A stretch of DNA of 43,717 nucleotides from Rickettsiaceae bacterium (GCA_029266475.1 JAQSWU010000025.1:1-43717); one strand, 5' to 3'. Shown: positions 26,463 through 36,561, counted from the first letter of the stretch. Made by a program: numbers and translations. The notes: a model not told the origin generated them from the sequence alone.

Positions 26463-28427
26463 ATGAAAGATACTCTTGAAATATTTCCTCAGTGTTATGA
26501 GTATGAAGAGAAGATACAAAAACTATTAGATTATAAACGATTTGAGATCAAAGGGTTTCCACCCAGCGATTTAGGAGATATTTTAGAAAGACTTAAAAAT
26601 CATCAAAATATTACTAGTTTAGACCTACGCCTTAATGTTTACGATGGAGGTTGCAAATCATCTTTGACCGAAGAGAATATTTTAAAACTTGTCGATTTAA
26701 TTAAGGAAAATCAAAAATTGAAACACTTATATTTATGGTCAAATAGCCTCAATGCTGATTCGGCAATCAATTTGGCTGAAGCAATTAAGGGGCATAACTC
26801 ATTAACGCACGTTAATATATCAGGTAATCCCTTAGGCGATAAAGGCGCAGATGCATTTATAAAAATGTTAGGTTTCAATAATCATTTAGAATATCTTTGC
26901 TTGGATAGAAACGGTATTACAAGCGAAGGTTTCAAATCCTTACCCCTTGCTTTAAAGGCTAATAAATCTTTAAAAACCTTGGAATTGAATAAAAATGCGC
27001 TAGACGATCAAGCAATTAAAATAATAGGCCAGGCTTTAACAGAAACTACTTGTCTTAATTCTATTTCCTTAGAAGACTGCAATATAAAAGAGCCTGAAGT
27101 TAAATTATTAGCGGAGGCCTTAAAACTTAATAATTCCCTTGAGGATTTTAGGATTTTAAAATGCGAAATAAATGAAGATACTGCGCAAGTTATATCCGAT
27201 ATGCTTAAAGTGAATGATACTCTACAAGTTTTAAAATTTGAAAATGTTACCTTCAATGGTGAGGCTTTAGATATTATTTTAACAGGGTTAAAGCAAAATG
27301 CTTCAATAAATCATGTTAAATTTAAAGGCGGTAACATTCCTGAGACGGGAATACGTTTATTAGCCAATGTACTCCACGAAAATAGTAATATCATGATACT
27401 CTCAATTGAGCAAAATCAAGTCACTGAGAAAGGTGCAAAAGCTCTAGCTGAAGTGATTGAAACTAGATCAAGCCTACAGCATTTAATGTTGTATCAATGC
27501 TCGATTGCAGGTAAAGGGGCCGTCGCAATTGCTGAGGCATTAAAAGAAAATATTAGTATTTCATCGTTAAATTGGTTTTTTACAGACCTTAATAGTACCA
27601 GTATTAAGGCATTTAAAGATACTTTAAAGCACAATCCTTATTTAGAGATTTTCCTCATGGATGATGAATTAGATAAGGATACGGAGTTTAAGAATTTATT
27701 AGAAAAAAATTATTTATTAGTAAAAGAAATTAATGAAGCTATTTCAACAGCAGTTGAAAGCTATCATAAAGAAAGTATTAAGCTTATGCCTGAGCAAGCG
27801 CAGTTACTGAAGAAACATGCTAGGTATGTAGCAATAAGGGTTAAACAACAGCCAGATCTTTTAAGCTATACGGATCAAGAGCATAATAAGCATCTACTGA
27901 AACTTGAAGAGATTCCCGCAATTTATGAATTTAATAAAGAGCCTATGGATAAGCTGGCTAAAATGCTCAGCCATTACTTTGGCAATATTAGCAATAAAAG
28001 CGAAAAGCTTGAGGCGCAAGAGTTAAACCCTTCAGTAGAATTCGAGCAAGAGTTTTATGATCTATTCAAAGCACAAGCGGCAAAGGGCCATAAGCTATTA
28101 AACACTGTTTTAGACGATGAATTCCACCCAACTAATAGTTTAGAGATAGTTAAAGAGTTTTTCTCTCTACCTTATGAAGTAATATTAGAGTATGTTGCCC
28201 CTGTTATGGATAAGGAGATGTTAGAAAGACTTAAAAGCTACACTTCCGAGCTTCTTGTCTCGTATGATTTAAAGGAAGCTGCGCTTAATTTCATTAATAG
28301 CTGGGAAATAGAAGAAGCCATAGCTGGAAAAGAAGAGGTCGAGGAAAGCAATTTTTCCAATCCTACTGAAGTTTTAGCAGATCTTGATGAAGTTGAAATT
28401 TCTATTTTAGGTAGTGACGAGGATTAA
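26463..28427 (+). CDS. Leucine-rich-repeat protein (ribonuclease-inhibitor type)
   Basis: In this 654-residue protein, residues ~55-400 carry about twelve 28-residue LRR units of the RI/NLR kind, for example LKHLYLWSNSLNADSAINLA, NNHLEYLCLDRNGITSEG and SLKTLELNKNALDDQA. Successive units vary in sequence, unlike the near-identical repeats of the partial gene at 1-327. The C-terminal ~250 residues are acidic and helical with no known motif and end in a Glu/Asp-rich tail. There is no signal peptide or transmembrane segment. RI-type LRRs form a horseshoe that binds proteins. In an intracellular bacterium a host target is plausible but not shown. A MITE copy follows 71 bp after the stop. Confidence 0.82.
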   Translation: MKDTLEIFPQCYEYEEKIQKLLDYKRFEIKGFPPSDLGDILERLKNHQNITSLDLRLNVYDGGCKSSLTEENILKLVDLIKENQKLKHLYLWSNSLNADSAINLAEAIKGHNSLTHVNISGNPLGDKGADAFIKMLGFNNHLEYLCLDRNGITSEGFKSLPLALKANKSLKTLELNKNALDDQAIKIIGQALTETTCLNSISLEDCNIKEPEVKLLAEALKLNNSLEDFRILKCEINEDTAQVISDMLKVNDTLQVLKFENVTFNGEALDIILTGLKQNASINHVKFKGGNIPETGIRLLANVLHENSNIMILSIEQNQVTEKGAKALAEVIETRSSLQHLMLYQCSIAGKGAVAIAEALKENISISSLNWFFTDLNSTSIKAFKDTLKHNPYLEIFLMDDELDKDTEFKNLLEKNYLLVKEINEAISTAVESYHKESIKLMPEQAQLLKKHARYVAIRVKQQPDLLSYTDQEHNKHLLKLEEIPAIYEFNKEPMDKLAKMLSHYFGNISNKSEKLEAQELNPSVEFEQEFYDLFKAQAAKGHKLLNTVLDDEFHPTNSLEIVKEFFSLPYEVILEYVAPVMDKEMLERLKSYTSELLVSYDLKEAALNFINSWEIEEAIAGKEEVEESNFSNPTEVLADLDEVEISILGSDED

Positions 28428-28498
28428 GTAGAATAGAAGCTACCATTTATACTCGAGTTTCGTTGATGAATAGAGGAATAAACAGTGCCTTTTTAGAC

Positions 28499-28604
28499 AT
28501 AGTAAATTTATTTAAGTTGTGGTACGTCGTCATTCCTCGCTTACGTATTACTCATACGCTGCGCTCGTTATTTCTAGTACCACAACTCAACTAATTTCAC
28601 TATA
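28499..28604 (+). repeat. 107-bp MITE-like palindrome, near full length
   Basis: It runs from ATAGTAAATTTA to ATTTCACTATA. It has AAGTTGTGGTAC instead of AGAGTGTGGTAC in the left arm, which makes that part of the inverted repeat match the right arm better. It lies between convergent gene ends (28427 and 28624). Confidence 0.85.
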
Positions 28605-28623
28605 GAAGGCATTAATTCCTCCC

Positions 28624-30111
28624 TTATGGTACCCTTGGGCCTCTTTTCGGAGAAGGGGCGCCACCTGCAGGTATAGGAGGTGGCTTTTGAGAACCTTTAG
28701 TGTCTCTCACCGTAGAAAATTTCTTTATGTTTGCTATAAACTCTGACGATGGTTTTGGTGGCAGAGACGGCGGTGTTTTCTTTGCCATTGAAGCTGCGGG
28801 CGCTTGCGGCGTAGCTAAATTCGTCTCGGCTGCTTGCTCCGGCTTCAGTGCTGTTGGCGCAGGCGGTGGCGGAGTAGCAAATTTTGGTTTTTCTGGCACC
28901 ACCGGTTTTACTATTTGCGCAGCAGAGTCTGGTATCACTGTTTCTGCTTGGGTAGATTGCCCTGTTCTCTGTGGTTCGGGTAGTTTAGTCGGCGCTACCT
29001 TAGATCCTTTGCTTGCACTGCCCATTATTCTATCTACCATTTTATCTCTGGTAGAATGAATTTCTTTCATCTTTTGTTCGTCGATGCCTTTGAGTGCAGC
29101 CTCAACTGTCTGCCCATTTTTTTTAACATGCCTTTCACTAGCATCATCGCGGAACTTATTATACATTTTCGATGGTGGTAATTTTCCGATTTCGTCATCG
29201 CGTGCAATATTCATAACCTTAATGGCCTTATTAATAGCTCCGCGTCCGATACGCTCTCCTGCGATAGCTGCGTCAATGCCCATAGTCCTAAATCCTGCAG
29301 CAATTCCAAATCCAGATAGTTTTCCAGCCATTTTTAGCCTTTCCAACATGGAAGTTTTACCACCTGGTACAAGAGGAATATTTCTGAGGCCTAAGTGTAC
29401 GCCTTCAGCGATTTGGCCAACGCCTTGTACTACTCCCCCTGCAACACGTATTAATGGTGAGACTAAAGGTATATCGGTTTTATTCCCTATGTCCTTGATT
29501 TGGGTTCCAGCCTCCTTTGTTAAATCTATTGGAACTTGAATCATATTGCTAAATAATCGGCCTGTATTATTTATAACTCTTCTTGCCATATTAATTGGAT
29601 TAATTGTACGAAGCGGATCCCCGGCAATATGCGCCGCATCGCGCACTAACCTGCCCATACCCTCAAATCCCTTTCCTATAATGCTGCAAGGGGCGCCCAC
29701 AAAAACTTTAGGGATTGCAGCTAATCCTCCGGCAAACCTATATCCAACATTCTTCCAGCCAGAAGTTTCTTTAACCCCTTCATGGCATTTATTTAATAGT
29801 ATGCTACTAAGCTTATCTACGCCTTTGAATCCTTCCCCTAGAGTATTACAAGCCATTTGCCCTACAGCGCCTACTCCTAAAATAATATTAGAAGGTACTT
29901 TTAGAACTCCTTTAAATGCCTGCCAATAAGCCCGAGCTGTCTTGCCCTCTTTTTTTAATATCTTATATTTTTTAATGTCATAGCTAGCTCTATTCCACCA
30001 TTCTGCTCCAGGCTCAACGATTTTAGCTAAGCCTTTTCTTGGAGTCCATTCAGCTTTATTAATAGGTCTGTTGTTTTGAGGAGGGTATTCTGTTTCACTA
30101 GATTTAGCCAT
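28624..30111 (-). CDS. Gly/Ala-rich protein with proline-rich, SH3-ligand-like C-terminal tail
   Basis: The 495-residue protein is not recognised. Residues ~65-300 are rich in Gly, Ala, Ile and Lys and contain loosely repeated blocks (N-[IV]-x-x-G-x-G-A/G-x-G-Q-x-A..G, GKGFEGMGRLVRDAAH, GVVQGVGQIAEG). These suggest amphipathic, possibly membrane-associating helices, but there is no classic signal peptide. From ~375 to the end the chain is proline-rich, with PPPPAPTALKP, PPSLPPKP and KPPPIPAGGAPSPKRGP. PPSLPPKP fits the class II SH3-ligand pattern PxxPxK. An effector that binds host SH3 proteins is a reasonable but untested idea. It is convergent with the LRR gene across a MITE copy. Confidence 0.7.
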   Translation of the reverse strand: MAKSSETEYPPQNNRPINKAEWTPRKGLAKIVEPGAEWWNRASYDIKKYKILKKEGKTARAYWQAFKGVLKVPSNIILGVGAVGQMACNTLGEGFKGVDKLSSILLNKCHEGVKETSGWKNVGYRFAGGLAAIPKVFVGAPCSIIGKGFEGMGRLVRDAAHIAGDPLRTINPINMARRVINNTGRLFSNMIQVPIDLTKEAGTQIKDIGNKTDIPLVSPLIRVAGGVVQGVGQIAEGVHLGLRNIPLVPGGKTSMLERLKMAGKLSGFGIAAGFRTMGIDAAIAGERIGRGAINKAIKVMNIARDDEIGKLPPSKMYNKFRDDASERHVKKNGQTVEAALKGIDEQKMKEIHSTRDKMVDRIMGSASKGSKVAPTKLPEPQRTGQSTQAETVIPDSAAQIVKPVVPEKPKFATPPPPAPTALKPEQAAETNLATPQAPAASMAKKTPPSLPPKPSSEFIANIKKFSTVRDTKGSQKPPPIPAGGAPSPKRGPRVP

Positions 30112-30424
30112 AATAATTAATAATATGTTAGTTTATATAATAATTATATTTATACATGGTTAATAATCAGTTAACGCAGAAGGGGGTAATGGGGCTTGGA
30201 GTTATTGGTTGTAAGATTAACGTCACTAAGGGAATTATGTGCTAGGAGGAACAAGGGGCAACATGATATGAATCATATACCCCAGGCAATTACTCGAGCG
30301 ATTATTATAGTAAATTTATTTAAAGTGTAGTACGTTGTAATTCCTCGCTTACGTATTACTCATACGCTGCGCTCGTTATTTCTAGTAACACATCTCAACT
30401 AATTTCACTATAGTTAGTTAAATC
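30112..30424. other. Spacer with MITE copy
   Basis: The 313 bp between the proline-rich gene's start and the next ANK gene's stop (both minus strand) hold that gene's AT-rich upstream region (~30112-30180) and a full 107-bp palindrome (30306-30412). Nothing else was recognised. Confidence 0.5.
30306..30412 (+). repeat. Full-length but most diverged copy of the 107-bp palindrome
   Basis: It shares both ends (TATAGTAAATTTATTTAAAG and AATTTCACTATA) but carries substitutions in the arms (GTAGTACGTTGTAATTCC; GTAACACATC). It lies 12 bp past the stop of the ANK gene at 30425. Confidence 0.85.
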
Positions 30425-31954
30425 TCACCATGTGCCATCTGCCTTTTCCATAATTTGTGCGAGGAAGCCTGGAATCTGAGTTAGGGGGTTTAAACTATAA
30501 AATAAAATTGCTTCCTCATGCGCTGCACTGAGACCATGCTCGTCTTTATCAATAGATATAGCTTCTAGGTTCAATAGAGCTGAAAACATTTTCTCAAGAG
30601 TTGGTACTATTTCACTTGGCACTTCATAAGGATCATGCTCTGGATGGCTATTAATATATAATTTCTTTTGTAGTAAATAGTTATTGAAGCTTTCTTTGAG
30701 AGAATTCAAATCCTGAATTATCCCCTCCTCAGTTTTATGTCTATCATAGATACTTAATAGTTTCTCAAAGGAATTTATACTTTCTTGTTTAATCGCTAAA
30801 CAGTCCTTTATATCCTGTAGGGTTGCACTTGTGCTTAAACCATACGACTTTTTTGCAGTTTCCATGTCGATATAAAAAATTTGTTTTTCGTTGATAAGTT
30901 TATCTACCTCTGCTACTATTTTATTTACAATAGGATGTGCTGCTTTCTGATTTTCTAGGATTAATTTCATTCTATTAACGTCTAAGGAAACATCTTTTGA
31001 ATCAAATAGCGAGCTTAACTTATTAATTACCCTACTTAAAACCATCTCTTCTAAATTTTGGCTTAAATCCAAGGCTGCAGGCTGCTTATTTGCTAAAATG
31101 TCATCTATATATTCCTGCGCGCCAAGAATTTGCAGTAACTCTAGGTCCTCTATTCCGCTTTTATCTTCGAGCTTTGCTGCGCCTCTCGCAATTAAGATTC
31201 TCGCTATTTCTTTTTGATTGATTTTCACTGCATACTGCAAAGGACTCAGGCTTTCAAAACTTACAGCTTCTTTACTTGCGCCACTGTCGATAAGGAGCTC
31301 TACTAACTGTTTATTCTCTTCCTCTATGGCGTGAAGCAAAGGAGGATATTCAAGCCAATCTCTTGCATTCAGCCAAAATTTTAAATCGTAAAAGCCTTCG
31401 TTTAAAGGTGAGTCTCTATATGCTTCTATTAGAAGTTTTGCTATTTCATAATTACCAGCTTTTACGGCATTATGGAGTGGCGTTCTATAATCATGATCGT
31501 TTTTTTCTAGACTTCGATAATCGGCTAAAAGCAATGCTTTAACTGCATCTACTCTGCCGAATTTTGCTGCGCAATGAAGAGGGGTCTCTCGAAGGATACT
31601 TTCATAGTTTAGATCTAAATTATTTTTTGCAACACAATATTTAACTATTGCACCTGCATTTTTGTCTGCTAAGAAGTGTAAAAGGTTTGTGTTAGAAAAA
31701 GAACTTTCTCCATATATTAAAGTATCAATACTCATCCCCCGTTCCTCTACAAGGTACTTGAGGCAATTGATTGCTCCATGAAAACTTGCAGCATGCAGTA
31801 AGCTTAAATTAACTTGTTCTCCTTGTTGTGATATATGGATATTTAATAAATTTACATCTTCTTGATAGGTAAGCTTATCCAGTAATTCTACATCGTCACT
31901 AGCAAAAGCTTCTTTCAATAAATCTTTTATATAATCGTTATTACCATTATCCAT
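30425..31954 (-). CDS. Ankyrin-repeat protein
   Basis: The 509 residues carry about six divergent ANK units at ~50-265 (SLLHAASFHGAINCLKYLV, ETPLHCAAKFGRVDAVKALL, RTPLHNAVKAGNYEIAKLLI, YPPLLHAIEEENKQLVELLI, LSPLQYAVKINQKEIARILI). The C-terminal ~230 residues are helical and of no known family. There is no signal peptide, membrane segment or F-box-like motif. The ANK units are well diverged, so this is an older repeat array than the one at 4338-6221. It has its own upstream region of 340 bp and ends beside a MITE copy. A host-protein-binding role is inferred from the family. Confidence 0.83.
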   Translation of the reverse strand: MDNGNNDYIKDLLKEAFASDDVELLDKLTYQEDVNLLNIHISQQGEQVNLSLLHAASFHGAINCLKYLVEERGMSIDTLIYGESSFSNTNLLHFLADKNAGAIVKYCVAKNNLDLNYESILRETPLHCAAKFGRVDAVKALLLADYRSLEKNDHDYRTPLHNAVKAGNYEIAKLLIEAYRDSPLNEGFYDLKFWLNARDWLEYPPLLHAIEEENKQLVELLIDSGASKEAVSFESLSPLQYAVKINQKEIARILIARGAAKLEDKSGIEDLELLQILGAQEYIDDILANKQPAALDLSQNLEEMVLSRVINKLSSLFDSKDVSLDVNRMKLILENQKAAHPIVNKIVAEVDKLINEKQIFYIDMETAKKSYGLSTSATLQDIKDCLAIKQESINSFEKLLSIYDRHKTEEGIIQDLNSLKESFNNYLLQKKLYINSHPEHDPYEVPSEIVPTLEKMFSALLNLEAISIDKDEHGLSAAHEEAILFYSLNPLTQIPGFLAQIMEKADGTW

Positions 31955-32296
31955 AAATATTCCGCTCCAAAATTAATTAACAAAAATTAATTATACTAAA
32001 TAAAGTATTAAAAGTAAAGAATAATTTACAATTTCTTTAATAGTGTACTAGAACAATCCTCGAAAAGATTTATACTCTAGCTTAGTTTCGTTACTGATGA
32101 GGAATAGGGGGTATAGCTCGACTAAAATTCGCTCTAAATATAGACAAGTCGGTAACTTAATATAGTGTTAAGCTTAATAATTCCGCTTATTAACGTACGA
32201 GATGAGTGTAGGGTCGTTATAAAGCTAATTAGTCCTATTGACTAGGGGATAATATTCCCTAGTCGTTTAAAGCAAAAAAGGGCAAGTAAAAGCTCT
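31955..32296. other. Spacer upstream of ANK gene, downstream of mipZ
   Basis: The 342-bp spacer holds the AT-rich upstream region of the ANK gene (31955-32040) and the hairpin at 32240-32264. No gene was seen. Confidence 0.5.
32240..32264 (-). terminator. Hairpin after mipZ, possible terminator
   Basis: A perfect 8-bp stem, GACTAGGG / CCCTAGTC, has a 9-nt loop. It lies 33 bp past the mipZ stop on the minus strand. No strong U-run follows, so confidence is moderate. Confidence 0.5.
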
Positions 32297-33148
32297 TTAA
32301 GCCTCTTGCATGGAAGCGGTTTTAAGAGTTTGTAACTCTTCGACGTTGATATATTTTAAAAATTCTCTTAACTCTTGACGGGCTGCTACGTGCGAGATTT
32401 TAAAACCTTGCTTTGGGTGTTTGAGATCAAGCAATGTCAGACCTTGCAAAAATAGTTCTCTGAAAATAACGCGCTCACTAAAGCCAGGAGCTTGTTTAAA
32501 GCTAATGCGTTTGGATAGTTGCTCAAGAACTTTTGCAACATTTCTCTTATTAGCAGCGTCAAGGTTACTAAGCCTATTCCTCATTACTACCCATTCTATT
32601 GAGCCACGATCGCGTTTTGCGCGCTCCATCTTTTGCTCCCAAATCATTTGGCTATAGATTGATGGAGAAATAATATTAAGGGTCTGTGGATCTACTTTAG
32701 CCATCACGTCAATATCAAGGAAGCTATCATTAACTGGAGTAATGACCATATCTGCATATGAGTGCGCTAGTCTTGATAGGTACGAGTAACTACCTGGAGT
32801 GTCTATAACAATAATATCTGCAGAAAGTTTGGCTTCCTCTAAAGCGTGGTCAAAGTTTGCTTTCTCTTCAGCTTGCCGCTGTTCAATCGTATTTGCTTTA
32901 CTTTCTTCAATTAAATAATGATGAGGCATAGGTACTTGATGATCAGTATTTTGCTTGTTATATTCAGCGCGGTTATTCAAATACCTAGTCAGTGAATGCT
33001 GCCTGCAGTCTACATCGATGCTGGCAACTTTAAATCCCATGTCAAGCAGGCTAATTATTAAGTGCATTGAGCAAGTGGTTTTACCTGCTCCGCCTTTCTC
33101 ATTACCAATTACGTAGATATAAGGAAATTTAGGACTAGTTTGATTCAT
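32297..33148 (-). CDS. mipZ: MipZ, division-plane positioning ATPase
   Basis: This 283-residue ParA/MinD-type ATPase matches MipZ, the alphaproteobacterial gradient protein that binds ParB and keeps FtsZ away from the poles. The deviant Walker A is N-E-K-G-G-A-G-K-T-T (residues 16-25). SIDVDCRQHSLTRYLNNR follows as in MipZ. The IDTPGSYSYLSRLAHSYAD and VTPVNDSFLDIDV segments are strongly family-specific, and RELFLQGLTLLDL with HVAARQELREF closes the C-terminal part. The start overlaps the pepA 3' end by 14 bp, so the two are co-transcribed. This gene is one of the better taxonomic markers in the window. Confidence 0.94.
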   Translation of the reverse strand: MNQTSPKFPYIYVIGNEKGGAGKTTCSMHLIISLLDMGFKVASIDVDCRQHSLTRYLNNRAEYNKQNTDHQVPMPHHYLIEESKANTIEQRQAEEKANFDHALEEAKLSADIIVIDTPGSYSYLSRLAHSYADMVITPVNDSFLDIDVMAKVDPQTLNIISPSIYSQMIWEQKMERAKRDRGSIEWVVMRNRLSNLDAANKRNVAKVLEQLSKRISFKQAPGFSERVIFRELFLQGLTLLDLKHPKQGFKISHVAARQELREFLKYINVEELQTLKTASMQEA

Positions 33149-34643
33149 AATAGTCTTTTACCATTTGATTTAATAACCTAACGCCAAAACCGACAGCGCC
33201 TTTCGGTGTGATATCATTGCCTTTTTTATTCCACGCCACGCCAGCAATATCAAGATGTGCCCACGGTGTTTCATTGACAAATCTTTGTAAGAATTGCGCA
33301 GCAGTAATACTTCCAGCACCGCGCTCTTGCGTAATATTTGCAACATCGGCAATTGATGATTTTATCATCTCGTCATATTCCTTACTAAGTGGGAAAGCCC
33401 ATAATTTCTCGTTGACTTTTTTACCTGAACTAATAAGCCTTTCTGTTAGTTCTTCATTATTTGAAAATAAACCTGCATAAGCGCTACCAAGAGATATTAC
33501 AATAGCACCAGTAAGTGTTGCAAGATCCACCATGAATTTTGGTTTATACTTATCTTGTGTATACCATAATGCATCGGCAAGTACGAGCCTACCTTCAGCA
33601 TCAGTATTTAATACCTCAATAGTTTGCCCTGACATTGAAGTTACAACATCGCTTGGTCTTTGGGCGTTGCCACCAGGCATATTCTCAACAAGCCCTACAA
33701 CGCCAACAGCATTGACTTTAGCCTTCCGGAGGGCAAGGGCTTTAATTACGCCAACAACAGCCGCTGAGCCAGCCATATCGTATTTCATATCTTCCATGCC
33801 GCCAGCTGGCTTTAAAGATATGCCGCCAGTGTCGAATGTAACGCCTTTACCAATAAAAGCAACGGGGCTAGAATCATCATCAAGGCCATTATACTTCATT
33901 ATAACTAACTTAGATTCATTAATCGAACCTTGACCAACGCCAAGCAGCGCGCCCATACCAAGGTTTTTCATTTCGCGCTCACCTAATACTTCTACTTCTA
34001 TGCCAAGAGGTTCTAAATCTTCAACTATTTTAGCAGCGTAAGAATCTGGATATAATTTATTGGGTGGTTCAGTAATGAAGTCACGAGCAAGGAATACGCC
34101 TTGAGCAAGTGCATCAAGCTCATTAAATTTTTCTGACGCCTCTTCAATATTACCTTTAACAGAGAGATGTAATTGTTTAAGCTGTGGTTTTTCCTTATCA
34201 GTTAGCTTAGTTCTATATTTATCAAATCTATATGAAGCAAGTTTACTGCCATGAGCGATTAAGGCCGCAATATCTTCCTCGCCAAAAGTCTTGATGGATT
34301 TTGAAACAATAACAGATGCAGCAGAAGATTTAAGACTACAAAGTGCTTGGTAAATTTTACCGCCAATTTGTTCAATTTGGAAAGATTCAAGTTCGTCCTG
34401 CTTACCTAAGCAAATGAGTAAAAATACTTTGACATTCCCTTCCTTATCAGTGGTAGTAAGCGATTTCATGCTGCCAAATTTAGGCTCAAAAATATTGGTA
34501 TTTAAAGCAGTTTTTGTAATTAAACCGTGATGTTTCTGATCTAAGAATTTAGCTGCTTCATCAAGCTCAAGCTTATCATCAAACAGTAAAATTGTGGTGT
34601 CTTTTAGATTCTCTAGGTCAAGCTTTTCAAAAATTATCTCCAT
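33135..34643 (-). CDS. pepA: Leucyl aminopeptidase (cytosol aminopeptidase, M17)
   Basis: This 502-residue two-metal aminopeptidase removes N-terminal residues, chiefly leucine, from peptides in the cytosol. The M17 signature N-T-D-A-E-G-R-L spans residues 346-353. Metal ligands expected by family alignment are all present: Lys 266 and Asp 271 (in G-K-G-V-T-F-D-T-G-G), Asp 289, Asp 348 and Glu 350, with the bicarbonate-site Arg 352. The length matches E. coli PepA. It is the first gene of the pepA-mipZ pair and is divergent from the 545-residue hypothetical gene across 280 bp. Some PepA proteins also bind DNA; nothing here shows that. Confidence 0.96.
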   Translation of the reverse strand: MEIIFEKLDLENLKDTTILLFDDKLELDEAAKFLDQKHHGLITKTALNTNIFEPKFGSMKSLTTTDKEGNVKVFLLICLGKQDELESFQIEQIGGKIYQALCSLKSSAASVIVSKSIKTFGEEDIAALIAHGSKLASYRFDKYRTKLTDKEKPQLKQLHLSVKGNIEEASEKFNELDALAQGVFLARDFITEPPNKLYPDSYAAKIVEDLEPLGIEVEVLGEREMKNLGMGALLGVGQGSINESKLVIMKYNGLDDDSSPVAFIGKGVTFDTGGISLKPAGGMEDMKYDMAGSAAVVGVIKALALRKAKVNAVGVVGLVENMPGGNAQRPSDVVTSMSGQTIEVLNTDAEGRLVLADALWYTQDKYKPKFMVDLATLTGAIVISLGSAYAGLFSNNEELTERLISSGKKVNEKLWAFPLSKEYDEMIKSSIADVANITQERGAGSITAAQFLQRFVNETPWAHLDIAGVAWNKKGNDITPKGAVGFGVRLLNQMVKDYYESN

Positions 34644-34923
34644 CGTAACCTGCTAATTTATTTATTGCTTGAATATACTAGCTTCTTGCAGGAATTTTAG
34701 CAAGTATTTCTGAAATAAGCAGAAGAGAATTTTTCAAGTGATGGAAACTAGACTCTTGTTGGTTGATTTGGGCACCTGCAAATAAACTTTGATTAGCGTG
34801 ATGTGAGGCTAAATGAGGATAAAACTATATCATGACTAAGTGAAATCTAACTATACATTAACCATTTATTAACTCTGTTCGGTTAAGCTTATTTTATATA
34901 GTAACAATAAACGAGCAAGACAT

Positions 34924-36561
34924 ATGCAAGGAAAATATGAAGAATTATCTCTTAATGAACTCTTCAAAATGCTAGAAAAAACACCGTCTAATAACCCTGT
35001 AAAAGCCGATAATATTCAATATGCTATACTAGATAGGTTAGGTAAGTTTCATTTGGATGAAGCTAAAGAGCTAATTGATAAAGGTCTAAAGGAAACTATT
35101 CAAAAAGCAATTAGTGATTGTCACAATAAATCGCAGCAAGAATATAAAAATACTAACTATTCCCAGAAGCAAGCCACGGATAATAAAAATATATGGTACA
35201 TGATAGGTAGTAGGTTAGGGCATAAACTTGAAGCAATTGAAGAATGGATTGAGGCGAATAGTCAAAGTAAAGCAAGCCCTAAACAATCAACCATCGAGAC
35301 TAAGAGTGCTGCTAAGCCAGCTATAAAAGAAGAAAAAGAGCCTCAGTTGCGAGCCATTAATACACCAAATAACAATCAAGAAAGCTTTGATCAATCCTAT
35401 AAAAGGTTACTAGCAGAGTTTGAACAGATAGCGCTTGATAAGCCAAAGTTAGCTAGAGAAAAGTTTAATGAGATAAGGGATTTACTTAAGGCAAACCCAG
35501 AGAAAGTGGTATCATATTATGGTGGAGATCCTTTTAAAGTAAGAGAGGATATTTATTCACTGATGGATATTTGCAAAAAGAGATATCCGTATTATTCGAA
35601 TAATAAAAATATTCCCATTGATCGTTCTATACAAAAAAAGTGGCAGAGCTTGAGATCGGACATAGATTTTTATTTATATAGAAATTATTTCGAAGGTTTT
35701 AGATTAGAGGATATAATTGTAAAAGCATATGAAAGAAATCCAATTACTATAGATGATATTTCAAAAGTTTATGAGGACAATGCTTCAGGGTATTTTAAGG
35801 GAAAGTCTAATAGATTTAGCAATCCTGAAAAATTTTTCAATACAAATGGTTCAGTTCAGCAATCGCAAGAAACATCGATGGATAAGCCAAGCCTTGAAGA
35901 GGTACACGAAGTAAATTTTAACCTTAAAAAAGCATATAGTTATTTTGATGACCCCTTGCAAGGAAACAGGGTAGCTAGTAGATTAAATTTTAAATCAATA
36001 GAATCCAACCTTAAAAAATTTACCGAGCTAGATTATCAAGCAAAGAATGGGGATGGTGCTAAACTAGGGCAAGATCCTGAGGTAAAAAAGCTAGATGCGC
36101 TGCTTAAAAAAGACCCGCAGATTGTAGCAAGAGAGATCAATAAAGCTTTAAAGGGCGCTAAAGGTAATGGCTTTGAAGCTGGTTTTAATGAAGAAAACAT
36201 GGCAAAGGCATTATTTGAGAATTGTACTTTAGAGCAGTCTTATAAAGCAGCTCTGATTGGGGAGGAGCTTGCTAAGCTCAAGAAGAATGGTGGCAAAGCT
36301 AGTTTTACTGATAATTTTAAATTGTTCAGTAAATCTATAGCATCGATATTCAGCAGCAAATATAAAGTTAATGATAAGGTTTTAAGCGAGGCAGCAGAAG
36401 CTTTTAAGGTTTTAAGCGATAGGCAGCTGCAAATAGATGGGAGTAAAACCAAGAATAACTCATCTAAGCTGAAAGAAGCAATTGGAGAGTTTACGAAAAC
36501 TCTTCTTGCTTCAAGAAAGGCAAAAAGCAAATCTAAAAATAGCGGACAGCAATCGATCTAA
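34924..36561 (+). CDS. Hypothetical protein, first of two tandem paralogs
   Basis: This 545-residue protein belongs to no family I recognise. It is hydrophilic, Lys/Glu/Asn-rich and mostly helical, without signal peptide or membrane segment. From about residue 320 a block shared with the next gene begins, K-P-S-L-E-E-V-H-E. Further shared blocks are K-D-P-[QE]-I-V-A-R, A-L-[FL]-E-N-C-T-L-E-Q-S-Y and F-x-[DK]-x-[FL]-x-[LI]-F, continuing for ~200 residues. The N-terminal half has its own helical units and a charged linker (~115-150). The downstream paralog starts 28 bp after the stop, so they are probably one operon. A secreted effector is possible but unproven. Confidence 0.72.
   Translation: MQGKYEELSLNELFKMLEKTPSNNPVKADNIQYAILDRLGKFHLDEAKELIDKGLKETIQKAISDCHNKSQQEYKNTNYSQKQATDNKNIWYMIGSRLGHKLEAIEEWIEANSQSKASPKQSTIETKSAAKPAIKEEKEPQLRAINTPNNNQESFDQSYKRLLAEFEQIALDKPKLAREKFNEIRDLLKANPEKVVSYYGGDPFKVREDIYSLMDICKKRYPYYSNNKNIPIDRSIQKKWQSLRSDIDFYLYRNYFEGFRLEDIIVKAYERNPITIDDISKVYEDNASGYFKGKSNRFSNPEKFFNTNGSVQQSQETSMDKPSLEEVHEVNFNLKKAYSYFDDPLQGNRVASRLNFKSIESNLKKFTELDYQAKNGDGAKLGQDPEVKKLDALLKKDPQIVAREINKALKGAKGNGFEAGFNEENMAKALFENCTLEQSYKAALIGEELAKLKKNGGKASFTDNFKLFSKSIASIFSSKYKVNDKVLSEAAEAFKVLSDRQLQIDGSKTKNNSSKLKEAIGEFTKTLLASRKAKSKSKNSGQQSI

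Noticed and set aside
28700-29929. Three plus-strand frames of 119-151 codons
   Set aside because: They are antisense to the Gly/Pro-rich gene. Long antisense frames are expected from its composition, and none has a ribosome site or family motif.
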